Origin: Streptomyces sp. NRRL F-2580
Lineage (GTDB): Bacteria > Actinomycetota > Actinomycetes > Streptomycetales > Streptomycetaceae
DNA: 64,000 nucleotides
Direction: 5' to 3'
Assembly: GCF_000720115.1 (NCBI RefSeq)
Contig: NZ_JOIR01000018.1
Coordinates: forward strand, 124,001 to 188,000
In this document: one piece after another, positions 40,399-49,354 of the stretch
Numbering within the stretch: the first letter of the stretch is position 1
How the letters are laid out: each line of letters starts with the position of its first letter
The notes under the pieces: model-generated
Told to the model about the DNA's origin: nothing
What the model saw: only the letters and a program-made list of their open reading frames with translations
Database searches by the model: none
Translations under genes and position numbers: made by a program

Positions 40399-42024
40399 TC
40401 AGAGGGGCCGGGGAGGCCGGGCCCGCCAGAAGGCGCACTGGTGGTCCTCGCCGAAGGACGACGTCGTCCGCGTCGCCGACGGGTTCAGGGTGAGGACCGT
40501 ACCGGCGGCGCCGGCCGGCGGCCACGTGGTCTGACCCGACACGACGGGGGCGCCGAGGCGCGCGAACGCGGCCCAGTAGCGCTTCATCCGGGTGCCGAGC
40601 GCGGCCTGGGCCGGGGTCAGCGGGCGCTCGCCCATCGTGAAGTCGTGCAGGTAGGCCAGCTCCGCGCTGTGCGCGTTCGACTCGTCCAGGCCCGGCACCT
40701 GCGCCCCCGCGAGCGTGGGCGACTGCGGGTCGTCGAACTCGTAGACGTACGTCGGCACCTGGGACGCGAACAGCTGCGCCGTCCACGCCGTGTGGCAGGC
40801 GAAGGTCGAGTCCGTCATGACGGCCGACAGCGCTAGGTACGGCGAGCCGTGGGCCGCGACCGGATAGCGGGCGAGCACCTCGGGACCCGCGGCCCCGTAG
40901 TCCGCCAGGACCTGCGTGGTGTACTGCTCCGCCGTCAGGTGCGGCTGTGTCAGCGCGACGAAGAAACGGGCCTCGGCGCGCGTGCTCCCGATCAGCACCG
41001 GCACCTTGTTCCACGCGCCGCTTCCGATGGCCTGCGCGGGCGGGACCGGCAGCAGCCCGTCACCCGACACCGGACCCGGGGTGGGCAGCGTACGGGCCGC
41101 CTCGACCAGCGCCGCACCGGAGGCGGCGCGCAGGCAGGCGGCCACCTCGGCCGGAACGGCGCATCCCGCCTGCGCGGCGAAGGACCGTGCCTGCCCCTCG
41201 GCGCTCGTGCTGTCGGGCGTACGCAGCAGGGTGCACGGACCGCTCTGCAGCACGGCCCGATGGAAGAGACCCGCGGCCGAGGGGGCCGCCAGCAGCGCAC
41301 AGACGGAACCGCTGCCCGCGGACTGCCCGGAGATCGTCACGTTGCCCGGATTCCCGCCGAACGCCGCGATGTTCTGCCGGGTCCACTGGAGCGCGGCGAG
41401 CTGGTCCATCAGGCCGAAGGAACCGGAAAGCCGGGCGTTCTCCCGGCCCAGCTCGGGCAGCGCCAGATAACCGAGCTGCCCCAGGCGGTAGTTGATGCTG
41501 ACGACCACGCTCTGGGTGAGATCGGCCATCGTGCGCCCGCCGAACTGCGAGCCCGTCCCCTGGCTGTACGCGCCCCCGTGCATCCAGAGGACCACCGGGA
41601 GCCGGGCTCCGGGGCGGGCGGTCCGGGGCCGGTAGACGTCCAGATACAGGCAGTCCTCGCTGACGGCTCGCGGATCGGCCAGACCGAACGGTGAGAACTG
41701 CAGGCACGCGGGGGCCTGTTGCACGGCCTCGCGCACCCCGTTCCACCGCGGGGGAGGCTGAGGCGCCCGCAGCCGTGCCTCCCCGACCGGGGGAGCGGCG
41801 TAGGGAACACCGAGGAACTCCTCTGCGCCGTCCCGTGATTGACCCCGCAGGCCGCCCTGCGCCACGGCGACGACAGGGCGGGGAGGCGAGCCGGCGGCCG
41901 CCGATGCCGACGGTGAGGGCGGGGAGGCCGCTGCCGGAAGTGCCGAGGCGAGCAGGGTCACCAGTGCGAGGGCCGTGCCGAGCAGGGGTCTTGCCGAAGA
42001 CAGCCGGTTGCCGGGCCTCTTCAT
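40399..42024 (-). CDS. Secreted type-B carboxylesterase
   Basis: A 541-residue alpha/beta hydrolase with a signal peptide (LLGTALALVTLLASALPAAA). Features: EDCLYLDVYRP, oxyanion loop MHGGA, nucleophile Ser235 in GQSAG, acid in the Ala/Glu-rich middle and terminal His in FGEDHQCAFW. It would cleave small extracellular esters. It is the third gene of a minus-strand run after the MFS transporter (44511) and a SurE-like nucleotidase (43073), all probably under the LacI-like operator at 44635. Downstream gap 40340-40395 holds CGGTCGG-type repeats. Confidence 0.92.
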   Translation of the reverse strand: MKRPGNRLSSARPLLGTALALVTLLASALPAAASPPSPSASAAAGSPPRPVVAVAQGGLRGQSRDGAEEFLGVPYAAPPVGEARLRAPQPPPRWNGVREAVQQAPACLQFSPFGLADPRAVSEDCLYLDVYRPRTARPGARLPVVLWMHGGAYSQGTGSQFGGRTMADLTQSVVVSINYRLGQLGYLALPELGRENARLSGSFGLMDQLAALQWTRQNIAAFGGNPGNVTISGQSAGSGSVCALLAAPSAAGLFHRAVLQSGPCTLLRTPDSTSAEGQARSFAAQAGCAVPAEVAACLRAASGAALVEAARTLPTPGPVSGDGLLPVPPAQAIGSGAWNKVPVLIGSTRAEARFFVALTQPHLTAEQYTTQVLADYGAAGPEVLARYPVAAHGSPYLALSAVMTDSTFACHTAWTAQLFASQVPTYVYEFDDPQSPTLAGAQVPGLDESNAHSAELAYLHDFTMGERPLTPAQAALGTRMKRYWAAFARLGAPVVSGQTTWPPAGAAGTVLTLNPSATRTTSSFGEDHQCAFWRARPPRPL

Positions 42025-42140
42025 CCGTCCTCCTGGAGTCGTGCGGGATGCGGGTGGTGCGTGCGTGGGGGCGAGCGCAGGCGTGGCGTGAGGCAGGGGC
42101 GGAGCGTCGGGCGCGCTCCGCCCCCGGCCGGTCCGCGGTC

Positions 42141-43073
42141 CTACGGACGGAGCCCGGCGATCAGGGCCGAGGTCACGGCGTGGTCCGCCGGTCCGGTGTT
42201 CCAGTCGGAGTTCATCGGGCTGACGGCGATCTTGCCGGCGGCCACCGCCTCGATGTCACCACCCTTGGCGGCGGGCTTCAGGGCCACCTTCACGCCCACC
42301 TTCCAGGTGCCGTCACCCGCGTCGGTGAAGTCCGGCTCGAGGAAGTTCTGCGGGTCCTGGAAGGTGGCAGCCACACCTGCGGCCGTGCCCTTGCCGTCCG
42401 CGCCGACGATCGGGTGGTTGACGTTCAGGCCGACGCCCTTGGGCAGCAGCGGACCGGACCGGGCCCGGACCCGCAGCCGGTCGATCAGCTTGACCGCGAA
42501 ATCGAGCGTGGGACCCATGGCGTTGACCGTGGTGACCGGATCGGGCGCGCTCAGGCCGCCGGTGCTCAGCGCGATGGCCGGCACGCCGCTCTCCAGAGCG
42601 GCGACGGCGCCGCCGACCGTACCGGAGTGGGTGGCCAGTCCGGCGACGTTCGGGCCGAAGTTGGTGCCGGAGACGACCAGGTCGGGGGCCTCGCCGGCGA
42701 ACACCGCGGCCAGTCCGAAGGCGACGGAGTCGCCCGGAGTGCCGTCGACGGCCCAGACCTTCGGCTCGGGGTGCTTCACCGAGATCGTAGGGGCACCGCT
42801 CATCATCTTGGTGCCGGTACCGCTCTGGTTGGTGAGCGGGGCGACGATCGTGACGTCGTGCCCGGCGGCGGTCAGCCGCTCGAAGGCCTTGCGGATGCCG
42901 GGCGCGTTGTAGCCGTCGTCGTTGGTGAGCAGGATCCGCAGCGGACCGGCGGGCGCGGCCGCCGGCTCCGCGGCGGGCGCGGTCTGCGGCGCTGCGACCG
43001 CGGGTGCCGTGCCGGCCAGGGCCGGCGTGCACAGCATCAGGGCGGCCAGCGGCAGGACTCGCTTGCGTCTCAC
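42141..43073 (-). CDS. Exported SurE-like 5'/3'-nucleotidase
   Basis: A 310-residue SurE-family phosphatase. ILLTNDDGYNAPG (metal-binding Asp-Asp), SGTNFGPNV and HSGTVGGAV are the family's catalytic blocks. It carries an N-terminal signal peptide (PLAALMLCTPALAGTAPAVAA), unusual since housekeeping SurE is cytosolic, and is about 60 residues longer. It would dephosphorylate nucleotides outside the cell. It sits between an MFS transporter and a secreted carboxylesterase, suggesting joint scavenging. Confidence 0.9.
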   Translation of the reverse strand: MRRKRVLPLAALMLCTPALAGTAPAVAAPQTAPAAEPAAAPAGPLRILLTNDDGYNAPGIRKAFERLTAAGHDVTIVAPLTNQSGTGTKMMSGAPTISVKHPEPKVWAVDGTPGDSVAFGLAAVFAGEAPDLVVSGTNFGPNVAGLATHSGTVGGAVAALESGVPAIALSTGGLSAPDPVTTVNAMGPTLDFAVKLIDRLRVRARSGPLLPKGVGLNVNHPIVGADGKGTAAGVAATFQDPQNFLEPDFTDAGDGTWKVGVKVALKPAAKGGDIEAVAAGKIAVSPMNSDWNTGPADHAVTSALIAGLRP

Positions 43074-43257
43074 AGAGTGCTCCTTCAGAGCGTAGGGAGG
43101 TGAGGGCGGGCGGAGGCGGTGCTGCCCGGCGGGCGCGCGACCCTCGGCGCGCGCCCGCCGGAGTTCAGGCCGGGCCCGGTCCCGCGGGACGGGTCAGGAG
43201 TCCCGGGGGGTCTCGCGGGGTCCCGGGGCCCGGGGGAGTGGGCGCGGAGGAGGGAGG

Positions 43258-44511
43258 TCAGCGCACGCTGCGGATCGGGAGGATGGCGAGCGCGCCGATC
43301 AGGGAGAGGGCTCCGCCGACCAGGAAGAGCGGGGTGTACCCGCCCAGCGTGGTGACGACGGCCGAGGCGACGAAGGGGGCGATGATCTGCGGTCCCGCGT
43401 TCGCGATGTTGAGGACGCCCATGTCGCGGGCGGCGTCCTCGGCCCTCGGGAGCACCAGGGTGACGAGTGCGGTGTCGACGGCCATGAAGCAGCCGAAGGC
43501 GAGGCCGTTGAGCGCGCTGAAGACGAGCATGCCGGTCCAGGTCGGGCTGACCACGGGGACCACCATGACCAGTCCGGCGAGGGCGGCCGATACGCCGACG
43601 AACACCTTGCGGCGGTCCAGGCGGTCGGACAGCAGCCCCCCGAGCACGGTGGAGAGCGCCATCGCGACCATCGACACCGGGGTGAGGACGGCCATCGCGG
43701 CGGGCGGGGTGAGTCCGGCCGGCAGCGTGATGTGGTCGTCGAGGATGTACAGCTGGTACCCGACGACGGCGAAGTAGCCGAGGACCATCAGGGCCCGGCC
43801 GATGAAGGCCCAGCGGAAGTCGTGGTTGCCCAAGGCCGAGAGGAAGGCGGCCAGTTGGGCGCGCTTGGGCGCGGCCGACGCCTCGACGGCGAGCTCGGCG
43901 CGCGGGACGTCCCGGCAGAATCCGGTGAGCAGCAGCGCGGAGACCGCGACGATCGCGCCGAGGATCAGATAGCCGGTGAGCAGGTGCTCGGAGGTGTTCG
44001 AGGCGACGAGCACGCCGACCGTGCCGCCGATGGGCAGACCGAGCCCCACCAGCGCGGACGCGGTACCGCGACGGGCGGCGGGGATCCGGTCCGGGACGAT
44101 CGCGGTGACCGCGGCCTGGTAGATGTTCATGGTCGCCTGGATCAGGCACCAGCCGATTCCGACGAGCAGCGCGGTGTTCACGCTGCCGAGCAGGCCCAGG
44201 AAGACGAGCGAGGCCAGGCCGCCGCTCAGGATCCAGGGGTTGCGGCGGCCGCTGCGGTCGGAGAGGGCCCCGGCGATCGGGTTGAAGGCGGTGGCGAAGA
44301 TCGCGCTGATGCCGCCGATCAGTCCCAGGACGGCGACCTTGTCATCGGGGGCGATCTCGGCGATCTGAGTGGGGAGCAGGACGGAGCCGACACCCATGTA
44401 GACGGCCATCAGCGCGGAGTTGGCGACCAGCAGCAGGGGCAGCAGCCCCCGCTGGAGGGCGGGCTCCGGCTTCGGAGGTACGGGTGTATCGACGGCTTCG
44501 GGCGTGGCCAT
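43258..44511 (-). CDS. MFS transporter
   Basis: A 417-residue twelve-helix major facilitator. Signature loop GALSDRSGRRNPWIL between TM2 and TM3, GLGLPIGGTVGVL and the second-half LLSDRLDRRKVFVG match GPH/sugar-type carriers more than drug exporters. Substrate uncertain. It is the first gene of the minus-strand run with SurE-like and carboxylesterase genes, and a LacI-like dyad lies 124 bases upstream. Confidence 0.88.
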   Translation of the reverse strand: MATPEAVDTPVPPKPEPALQRGLLPLLLVANSALMAVYMGVGSVLLPTQIAEIAPDDKVAVLGLIGGISAIFATAFNPIAGALSDRSGRRNPWILSGGLASLVFLGLLGSVNTALLVGIGWCLIQATMNIYQAAVTAIVPDRIPAARRGTASALVGLGLPIGGTVGVLVASNTSEHLLTGYLILGAIVAVSALLLTGFCRDVPRAELAVEASAAPKRAQLAAFLSALGNHDFRWAFIGRALMVLGYFAVVGYQLYILDDHITLPAGLTPPAAMAVLTPVSMVAMALSTVLGGLLSDRLDRRKVFVGVSAALAGLVMVVPVVSPTWTGMLVFSALNGLAFGCFMAVDTALVTLVLPRAEDAARDMGVLNIANAGPQIIAPFVASAVVTTLGGYTPLFLVGGALSLIGALAILPIRSVR

Positions 44512-44634
44512 GACGACTCCTCGGGGGACTGAGCGGGGAGGTGGCGGTGCGTGGGGAGAGGGGCGCCCCGCGAGCGGAGGCCGGGCGGCGGTGTCACGGG
44601 GGGTGGGGCGGACGACCGCGGTTTACTTGATGTT

Positions 44635-44648
44635 GTTACACGTGTCAC
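44635..44648. promoter_or_regulatory. LacI-type operator, site A
   Basis: GTTACACGTGTCAC: a 14-bp dyad with one mismatch and the central CG typical of LacI operators. It lies upstream of the MFS-surE-esterase run. The same core is found at 51320 and, degenerate, at 47837. Confidence 0.65.
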
Positions 44649-45182
44649 CAAGTGCGTTGGAGACTGTGTAGCACCCATTTCCAGCCTCCGCCAGAGGCTG
44701 CGGCGGGTCGTTGCGCAGATCGTGACCGACGGCGGCGCCGCGATGAGATGACGTGTAACCGGCGCGTTGAGTCACTTCGCAGGGCTGATGTGTCGAAAAA
44801 CCCTCTTGCACTTGTGGCGGCCGTCACGCATCGGCAATACTCCGTGCCGCACCGCGACGACCCGTCGGCCGGGTATCTGCGCGACGCGGCAGCCCGTACG
44901 GCTCACGCGGCGAGCGCGCCCACCAGGCACGGCGGGCCGGCGGGGACCCGGGACCGCCCCGCCGAGCTCGTTCGGCCCGGCAGGGCGTCCCTCTCCGGCG
45001 ACCGCTGGGAGGTGCCCGTTGACACCGCCCAGTCACCGCTGGGTGGGTGCCCGCTGTACGGACTTCGTCGTCCACCGACCCGCACGCGGCGCGTCCGACG
45101 GAACCCCGCGGCGCCCGGCCGGGCTCGTCGATCCCGCGGGGCTCGCATGGTCCCGCAGTCCCGGCTCCTGGCTCCAGCCTCC
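44649..45182. other. Gap of about 530 bases without a supported gene
   Basis: The plus frame ending in the PAP2 gene stays open upstream across this stretch, including a KNPLALVAAVTHRQYSVPHRDD piece. Its codons have low third-position GC at the start, there is no ribosome site, and no family is recognised. I treat it as non-coding. Confidence 0.5.
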
Positions 45183-45372
45183 GGCCCCCGACTCTCGGCC
45201 TCCGGCCCTTGGCCTCCGCCTCCGGCCCCCGACTCTCGGCCTCCGGCCCTTGGCCTCCGCCTCCGGCTCCCGGCCCTTGGCCTCCGCCTCCGGCTCCCGG
45301 CCCTTGGTCTCCGCCTCCGGCTCCCGGCCCTTGGTCTCCGCCTCCGGCTCCCGGCCCTTGGTCTCCGCCTCG
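45183..45372. repeat. Minisatellite: 2 x 41 bp and 4 x 27 bp units
   Basis: Two 41-base units (45183, 45224) pass into four 27-base units (45265, 45292, 45319, 45346). All share a GGC(C/T)CC start and a TTGG(C/T)CTCCGCCTCC end. The 27-base period keeps every frame open, which explains the long spurious frames here. It ends 38 bases before the PAP2 start. Confidence 0.9.
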
Positions 45373-45410
45373 TCCCCATCGCGCCGCGAGGTGGCCGTGA
45401 AAGGCTCGCC

Positions 45411-46154
45411 ATGTTTCCCTCGCCCTCCCTCGTGCCGCCGTCCCGCCCGCCCCGTCCGTCCCCTCCGCCCCGGCATCACCTCCCCGCCGCCCCGCCGCGC
45501 CATGCGCTCGCCCTCGGGGTCGGCCTACTGCTCCTCGCGTTCCTGGTCGCGCTGCTGCTCCGGGTGGATCAGCAGCCCTTCTTCCAGGAGCTCGACGACC
45601 GCTGGGCCGCCTCGGTGAACGATTCCGCCGCGGAGGGATCCGGCGGATCGGACGGGTTCGGTGGGTTCGCCCTCTTCCTCGACCGGCTCGGCGGCCCGTT
45701 CGGTCTCGTCCTGCCCCTCGCGCTGATCGGCTGCCTCTGCGTCTACGGGCGCTGGCGCTCGGGGCTGTTCGTCCTCACGGCGGCCGTCGTCACCAACGTC
45801 TTCCTCGTCCTGCCGCTCAAGGCGCTGGCCGACCGCCCGCGTCCCCCGCACCCGTGGGTCCTGGTCAACGACGGCTCGTACCCCTCCGGCCAGGTGTTCA
45901 GCGCAGTGACGCTGGTGATCGTGGTCGCGGTGGTGGTGTTCCCGCCGCGTGCGCGACGCTGGTGGTGGGTGATCGGGGCGTCCTACGTGCTCGCCATGAT
46001 GGGGAGCCGTACCTGGCTGCACGCCCAGTGGCTCAGCGACACCTTCGCCGGGGTTCTCCTCGGCGCGGGAGCCTGCCTCGTGCTGTGGCGGGTCTTCGAG
46101 CCCTTGCTGGACGTGGAAGCGGAGCGGATGGCCTCGGACAGCTTGTGGATGTGA
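45411..46154 (+). CDS. PAP2-family membrane phosphatase homologue with both catalytic His replaced
   Basis: A 247-residue protein with five to six transmembrane helices. The phosphatase motifs are KALADRPRP (Lys137, Arg144), PSGQ (158-161, His replaced by Gln161) and SRTWLHAQWLSD (His replaced by Gln206, Asp210). The second His is the nucleophile, so it is probably catalytically dead. The paralogue at 49351 keeps both. ATG 45411 is used because everything upstream is the 27-base minisatellite. A binding or regulatory role is possible. Confidence 0.85.
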   Translation: MFPSPSLVPPSRPPRPSPPPRHHLPAAPPRHALALGVGLLLLAFLVALLLRVDQQPFFQELDDRWAASVNDSAAEGSGGSDGFGGFALFLDRLGGPFGLVLPLALIGCLCVYGRWRSGLFVLTAAVVTNVFLVLPLKALADRPRPPHPWVLVNDGSYPSGQVFSAVTLVIVVAVVVFPPRARRWWWVIGASYVLAMMGSRTWLHAQWLSDTFAGVLLGAGACLVLWRVFEPLLDVEAERMASDSLWM

Positions 46155-46193
46155 GCAGGAGCCCCAAGGGGCGTCTCAATATATTGCGCAGTG

Positions 46194-46222
46194 TTGACGG
46201 GCGTTAAATTCACGCCATAATC
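46194..46222 (+). promoter_or_regulatory. Housekeeping-type promoter with shared internal motif
   Basis: TTGACG (46194-46199), 17 bases, ATAATC (46217-46222), 48 bases before the esterase ATG. The spacer GGCGTTAAATTCACGCC holds a GGCGT/ACGCC dyad. The block around it closely matches the promoter at 51942. Confidence 0.7.
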
Positions 46223-46270
46223 TCGCTGTCATCGCGCATCCGGTGCGCCGCACTCAGGAAGGAACGGCTC

Positions 46271-47839
46271 ATGCCCCACTCCCCAGGTCAGGAACAGACG
46301 ACGGTGGTGGACCTCCCCGCGGGGCGCCTGCGCGGCGCGACCGAGCGCGGGGTCGCTGTCTTCCGGGCCGTGCCCTACGCCGCACCCCCCGTCGGCGACC
46401 TGCGCTGGCGGCCCGCGCGGCCGCACGCCGGGTGGAGCGGCACGAGGGACGCCACCGCCGACGGTCCGAGCGCACCGCAGATGTACGTGGAAGGCGGCGA
46501 CCCGGTGCTCGGCGGGCACGGGTCGCCGCCGTTCGACGAGGACTGCCTGACCCTCAACGTCTGGACGCCCGCCGCCGACGGCGCTCGCCGTCCGGTACTC
46601 GTCTGGATCCACGGCGGCGGCTTCGTGTCCGGCTCCGGCTCACTGCCCGGCTACTCCGGCGAGACCTTCGCGCGCGACGGCGACCTCGTCGTCGTGAGCA
46701 TCAACTACCGCATCGGGCCGCTGGGTTACCTCTACACCGGCGAGGAGGGGGAGGAGGGCGAAGGCGGCAATCCCTGGCTCTCCGACCAGCTCGCCGCCCT
46801 GCGCTGGGTGAAGGAGAACATCGCCTCCTTCGGCGGCGACCCGGACCTGATCACGGTCGCCGGCCAGTCGGGCGGCGCGGTCTCCACCGCCGCCCTCGCC
46901 GGACACCCCGAGACCCAGGGGCTGATCCGGCGGGTGATCCTGCAGAGCCCGCCCTTCGGCCTGGACCTGCCCGCCCCGGACGCCTATCTGGAGCGCACCG
47001 CCGCGTACCTGGAGCTGGCCGGGGCCAAGGACCTGGCCGAGCTGCGCACGCTGCCCTGGCAGGAGCTGATCGGGGCGGCCGGCGGGCTCTTCGCGCGGAC
47101 CATGCGGTGGGGGTACTGGCCGACGCCCTTCCTGCCGGTCATCGACGGGGTCACCCTCGGGACCCACCCGGCGCAGGCGCTGCTGAACGGAGCCGCCGTC
47201 GGCATCGACGTCATGATCGGCTGGACGCGGGAGGAGGCCAACTTCGGGTTCGCCCTCGATGAGGGGTACGCCGCCGCCACCCGGGAGCAGGTGACCGACC
47301 GGATCGCGGAGACCTTCGGGAGCGAAGCCGCCGCCGAGGTGTACGCGGCGTACGAGCGCGCCCGGCCCGGGGCCCGTCCGGCCGACGTGCTGATGGACCT
47401 CATCACGGACGAGCTCTTCCGGGTCCCCGCCGTCCGGCTGGCCGAGGCGAGGGCCGCGGCGGGCCACCCCGTGTGGGCGTACCAGTTCGACCTGCCCACC
47501 CCTGCCTACGAGGGCCGGCTCGGCGCCGCGCACTGCCTCGAACTGCCCTTCGTCTTCGACAACTTCGACCAGTGGGCGCACGCGCCGTTCCTGGCCGGAC
47601 TCGCTCCCGCCGTCCGCGACGGCCTCGCGTACGCCATGCACCGGGCCTGGATCTCCTTCGTCCGCACCGGCGACCCGAACCATCCGGACCTGCCGCACTG
47701 GCAGCCGTACGACACCGGCCGGCGCACGACGATGCGCTTCGACTCCGTCGTCACCGCGCTCGACGACCTGGCGGGAGCCTCCCGCCTCCTGCACGGTCCC
47801 GCGCGCACGTCTGCGCACACCACCGCTCCCTTGACCTAA
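46271..47839 (+). CDS. Cytosolic type-B carboxylesterase/lipase
   Basis: A 522-residue alpha/beta hydrolase without a signal peptide: DEDCLTLNVWTP, IHGGGF oxyanion loop, nucleophile Ser200 in GQSGG, and terminal His in the GDPNHPDLPHW region. ATG 46271 follows GGAAGGA. It is followed by lacI; its own stop (47837-47839) overlaps the degenerate LacI site. Its promoter resembles that of the aromatic operon at 52013, which suggests a shared regulator and substrates such as aryl esters. Confidence 0.93.
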   Translation: MPHSPGQEQTTVVDLPAGRLRGATERGVAVFRAVPYAAPPVGDLRWRPARPHAGWSGTRDATADGPSAPQMYVEGGDPVLGGHGSPPFDEDCLTLNVWTPAADGARRPVLVWIHGGGFVSGSGSLPGYSGETFARDGDLVVVSINYRIGPLGYLYTGEEGEEGEGGNPWLSDQLAALRWVKENIASFGGDPDLITVAGQSGGAVSTAALAGHPETQGLIRRVILQSPPFGLDLPAPDAYLERTAAYLELAGAKDLAELRTLPWQELIGAAGGLFARTMRWGYWPTPFLPVIDGVTLGTHPAQALLNGAAVGIDVMIGWTREEANFGFALDEGYAAATREQVTDRIAETFGSEAAAEVYAAYERARPGARPADVLMDLITDELFRVPAVRLAEARAAAGHPVWAYQFDLPTPAYEGRLGAAHCLELPFVFDNFDQWAHAPFLAGLAPAVRDGLAYAMHRAWISFVRTGDPNHPDLPHWQPYDTGRRTTMRFDSVVTALDDLAGASRLLHGPARTSAHTTAPLT

Positions 47840-47848
47840 CTCGTGTAA
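47837..47848. promoter_or_regulatory. LacI-type operator, degenerate site C (autoregulation)
   Basis: TAACTCGTGTAA has the GTGTAA half intact and the other half with two changes. It follows TTGACC (47831-47836) and precedes lacI by 47 bases. Compare sites A and B. Confidence 0.5.
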
Positions 47849-47894
47849 CCTGAAGGAAGGAGCAATTCGCGCACAAGGAGCATCGAGGGACGTC

Positions 47895-48902
47895 ATGGCC
47901 AAAGACACTCACGTCCCCGCGTCGATCACCAGCGCCGACGTGGCCCGCCTCGCCGGGGTGTCGCGCGCCACGGTCTCCTTCGTCCTCAACGACACCCAGG
48001 GCCACCGGGTCAGCGCGAGCACCCGGGCCCGGGTGCTCGACGCGGCGCGGCAGCTCGGCTACGTACCGCACGCCGCCGCCCGGTCCCTGCGCGCCGGCCG
48101 CAGCAACCTCGTCCTGATGCCCGCGTCGATCTCCGCGATCGGCCGCCTCGTCAGCGACTGGGTCGACGACCTGCACAGCGAGCTCGACCACCTCGGCTAC
48201 ACGGCCGTGCTCCACGCGGGCCGCTTCGCCGACCCCGTCGACGCCGCCCGTGCCTGGGCCGAGCTGCGCCCCGCGGCCGTCGTCGCCCTGGACGGCGACC
48301 GCTTCACCCCGCAGGCGGCCGAGCTGCTGGGCCGCGCCGGGGTGCGCGGGCTGCTGGCCTTCGCGTCCCACCCCGTCGAGGGCGTGCACACCATCGGCTT
48401 CGACCACAGCCACATCGGGGCCGCCGCGGCCGAGCACCTCATCGAGCGCGGCCGGACCAGGATCGGCGTGGTCATGCCCCAGGAGAGGGGTCTCGGCACC
48501 CTCGCGCAGCCGCGCCTCGCGGGCGCGGAATCGGTGGCGGCCCGGCGCATGGCGACCGTCACCCCGGTGGAACTGGCCTACACGCGGGAGTCCGCGAGGG
48601 ACCTCGCCCGACGCTGGCCGAGCCTCGGGCTGGACGCCGTCTTCACGTACAACGACGAGTACGCGGCCCTGCTGCTCCACGCGCTCCAGGCCGAGGGGAT
48701 CGTCGTACCGGACGAGGTCGCCCTCGTCGGCTGCGACGACCTGGTCCTCTCCGCACTCCAGCAGCCCGCGCTCACCACGATCCGCCTGGACCTGCCGTCG
48801 GCGGCACGGATCGCGGACGCCGTGCACGAGCTGATCGAGACGGGGGCGGCGACGCCGGTCCCGGCGGTGGAAGCCGTTCTGGTCCCCCGCCTGACCTCGT
48901 GA
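47895..48902 (+). CDS. LacI-family transcriptional regulator
   Basis: A 335-residue protein: ITSADVARLAGVSRATVSFVLND (HTH) with the hinge helix SASTRARVLDAARQLGY; then a periplasmic-binding-protein-like sensor (VALDGDRFTPQAAELLG ... VPDEVALVGCDDL). ATG 47895 has GAGGGA upstream. The palindrome with a central CG found upstream of the MFS run (44635), upstream of the alpha/beta hydrolase (51320) and just before this gene are its probable sites. Repressor acting on local esterase/transport genes; ligand unknown. Confidence 0.92.
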   Translation: MAKDTHVPASITSADVARLAGVSRATVSFVLNDTQGHRVSASTRARVLDAARQLGYVPHAAARSLRAGRSNLVLMPASISAIGRLVSDWVDDLHSELDHLGYTAVLHAGRFADPVDAARAWAELRPAAVVALDGDRFTPQAAELLGRAGVRGLLAFASHPVEGVHTIGFDHSHIGAAAAEHLIERGRTRIGVVMPQERGLGTLAQPRLAGAESVAARRMATVTPVELAYTRESARDLARRWPSLGLDAVFTYNDEYAALLLHALQAEGIVVPDEVALVGCDDLVLSALQQPALTTIRLDLPSAARIADAVHELIETGAATPVPAVEAVLVPRLTS

Positions 48903-48961
48903 GCGGTCGGGGGAGTTCGAGAACGCCAGCCGGGCCGCGGGCCGGACATCAGGGAGTTGAC

Positions 48962-49354
48962 GTGCCTCCGAGGCTGAAACTGACCGCGGTCACGCTCGAC
49001 TGCGCCGACCCCGTGGCGCTGGCCGCGTTCTACCAGAGCGCCACGGGGCTGGAACCCCACCCCGCGTCCGACGGTGACTTCGCCGGCCTCACCGGCGAGG
49101 ACGGGCTCTTCCTCGGCTTCCAGCGGGTCGAGGGTCACCGAGCGCCGGCCTGGCCGGACCACACCGTCCCGCAACAGGCCCACCTCGACTTCGGCGTCGA
49201 CGACCTCGACGAGGCGGAGGCGCTGCTCCTGGAGTTGGGCGCGACCAAGCCGGAGCACCAGCCGGGTGGCCAACGATGGCGCGTCTTCACCGACCCGGCC
49301 GGGCACCCCTTCTGCGTGACCCCTTCCCGGCGCGACCCGGAGAGCAAGCCCTAG
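48962..49354 (+). CDS. VOC/glyoxalase-family protein
   Basis: A 130-residue protein: LKLTAVTLDCADPVALAAFYQSATGLEP is the paired beta-alpha-beta start of the vicinal oxygen chelate fold; the second half has QQAHLDFGVDDLDEAEALLLELGA and TDPAGHPFCVT. Metal-binding residues (His, Glu) are partly present. GTG 48962 follows GGGAG. The stop overlaps the convergent PAP2 gene by four bases. Substrate unknown. Confidence 0.88.
   Translation: MPPRLKLTAVTLDCADPVALAAFYQSATGLEPHPASDGDFAGLTGEDGLFLGFQRVEGHRAPAWPDHTVPQQAHLDFGVDDLDEAEALLLELGATKPEHQPGGQRWRVFTDPAGHPFCVTPSRRDPESKP

Noticed and set aside
44652..45410. N-terminal extension of the PAP2 protein through the minisatellite
   Set aside because: The extension is made of 27-base repeats and non-coding-like sequence, and PAP2 proteins normally start near 45411.
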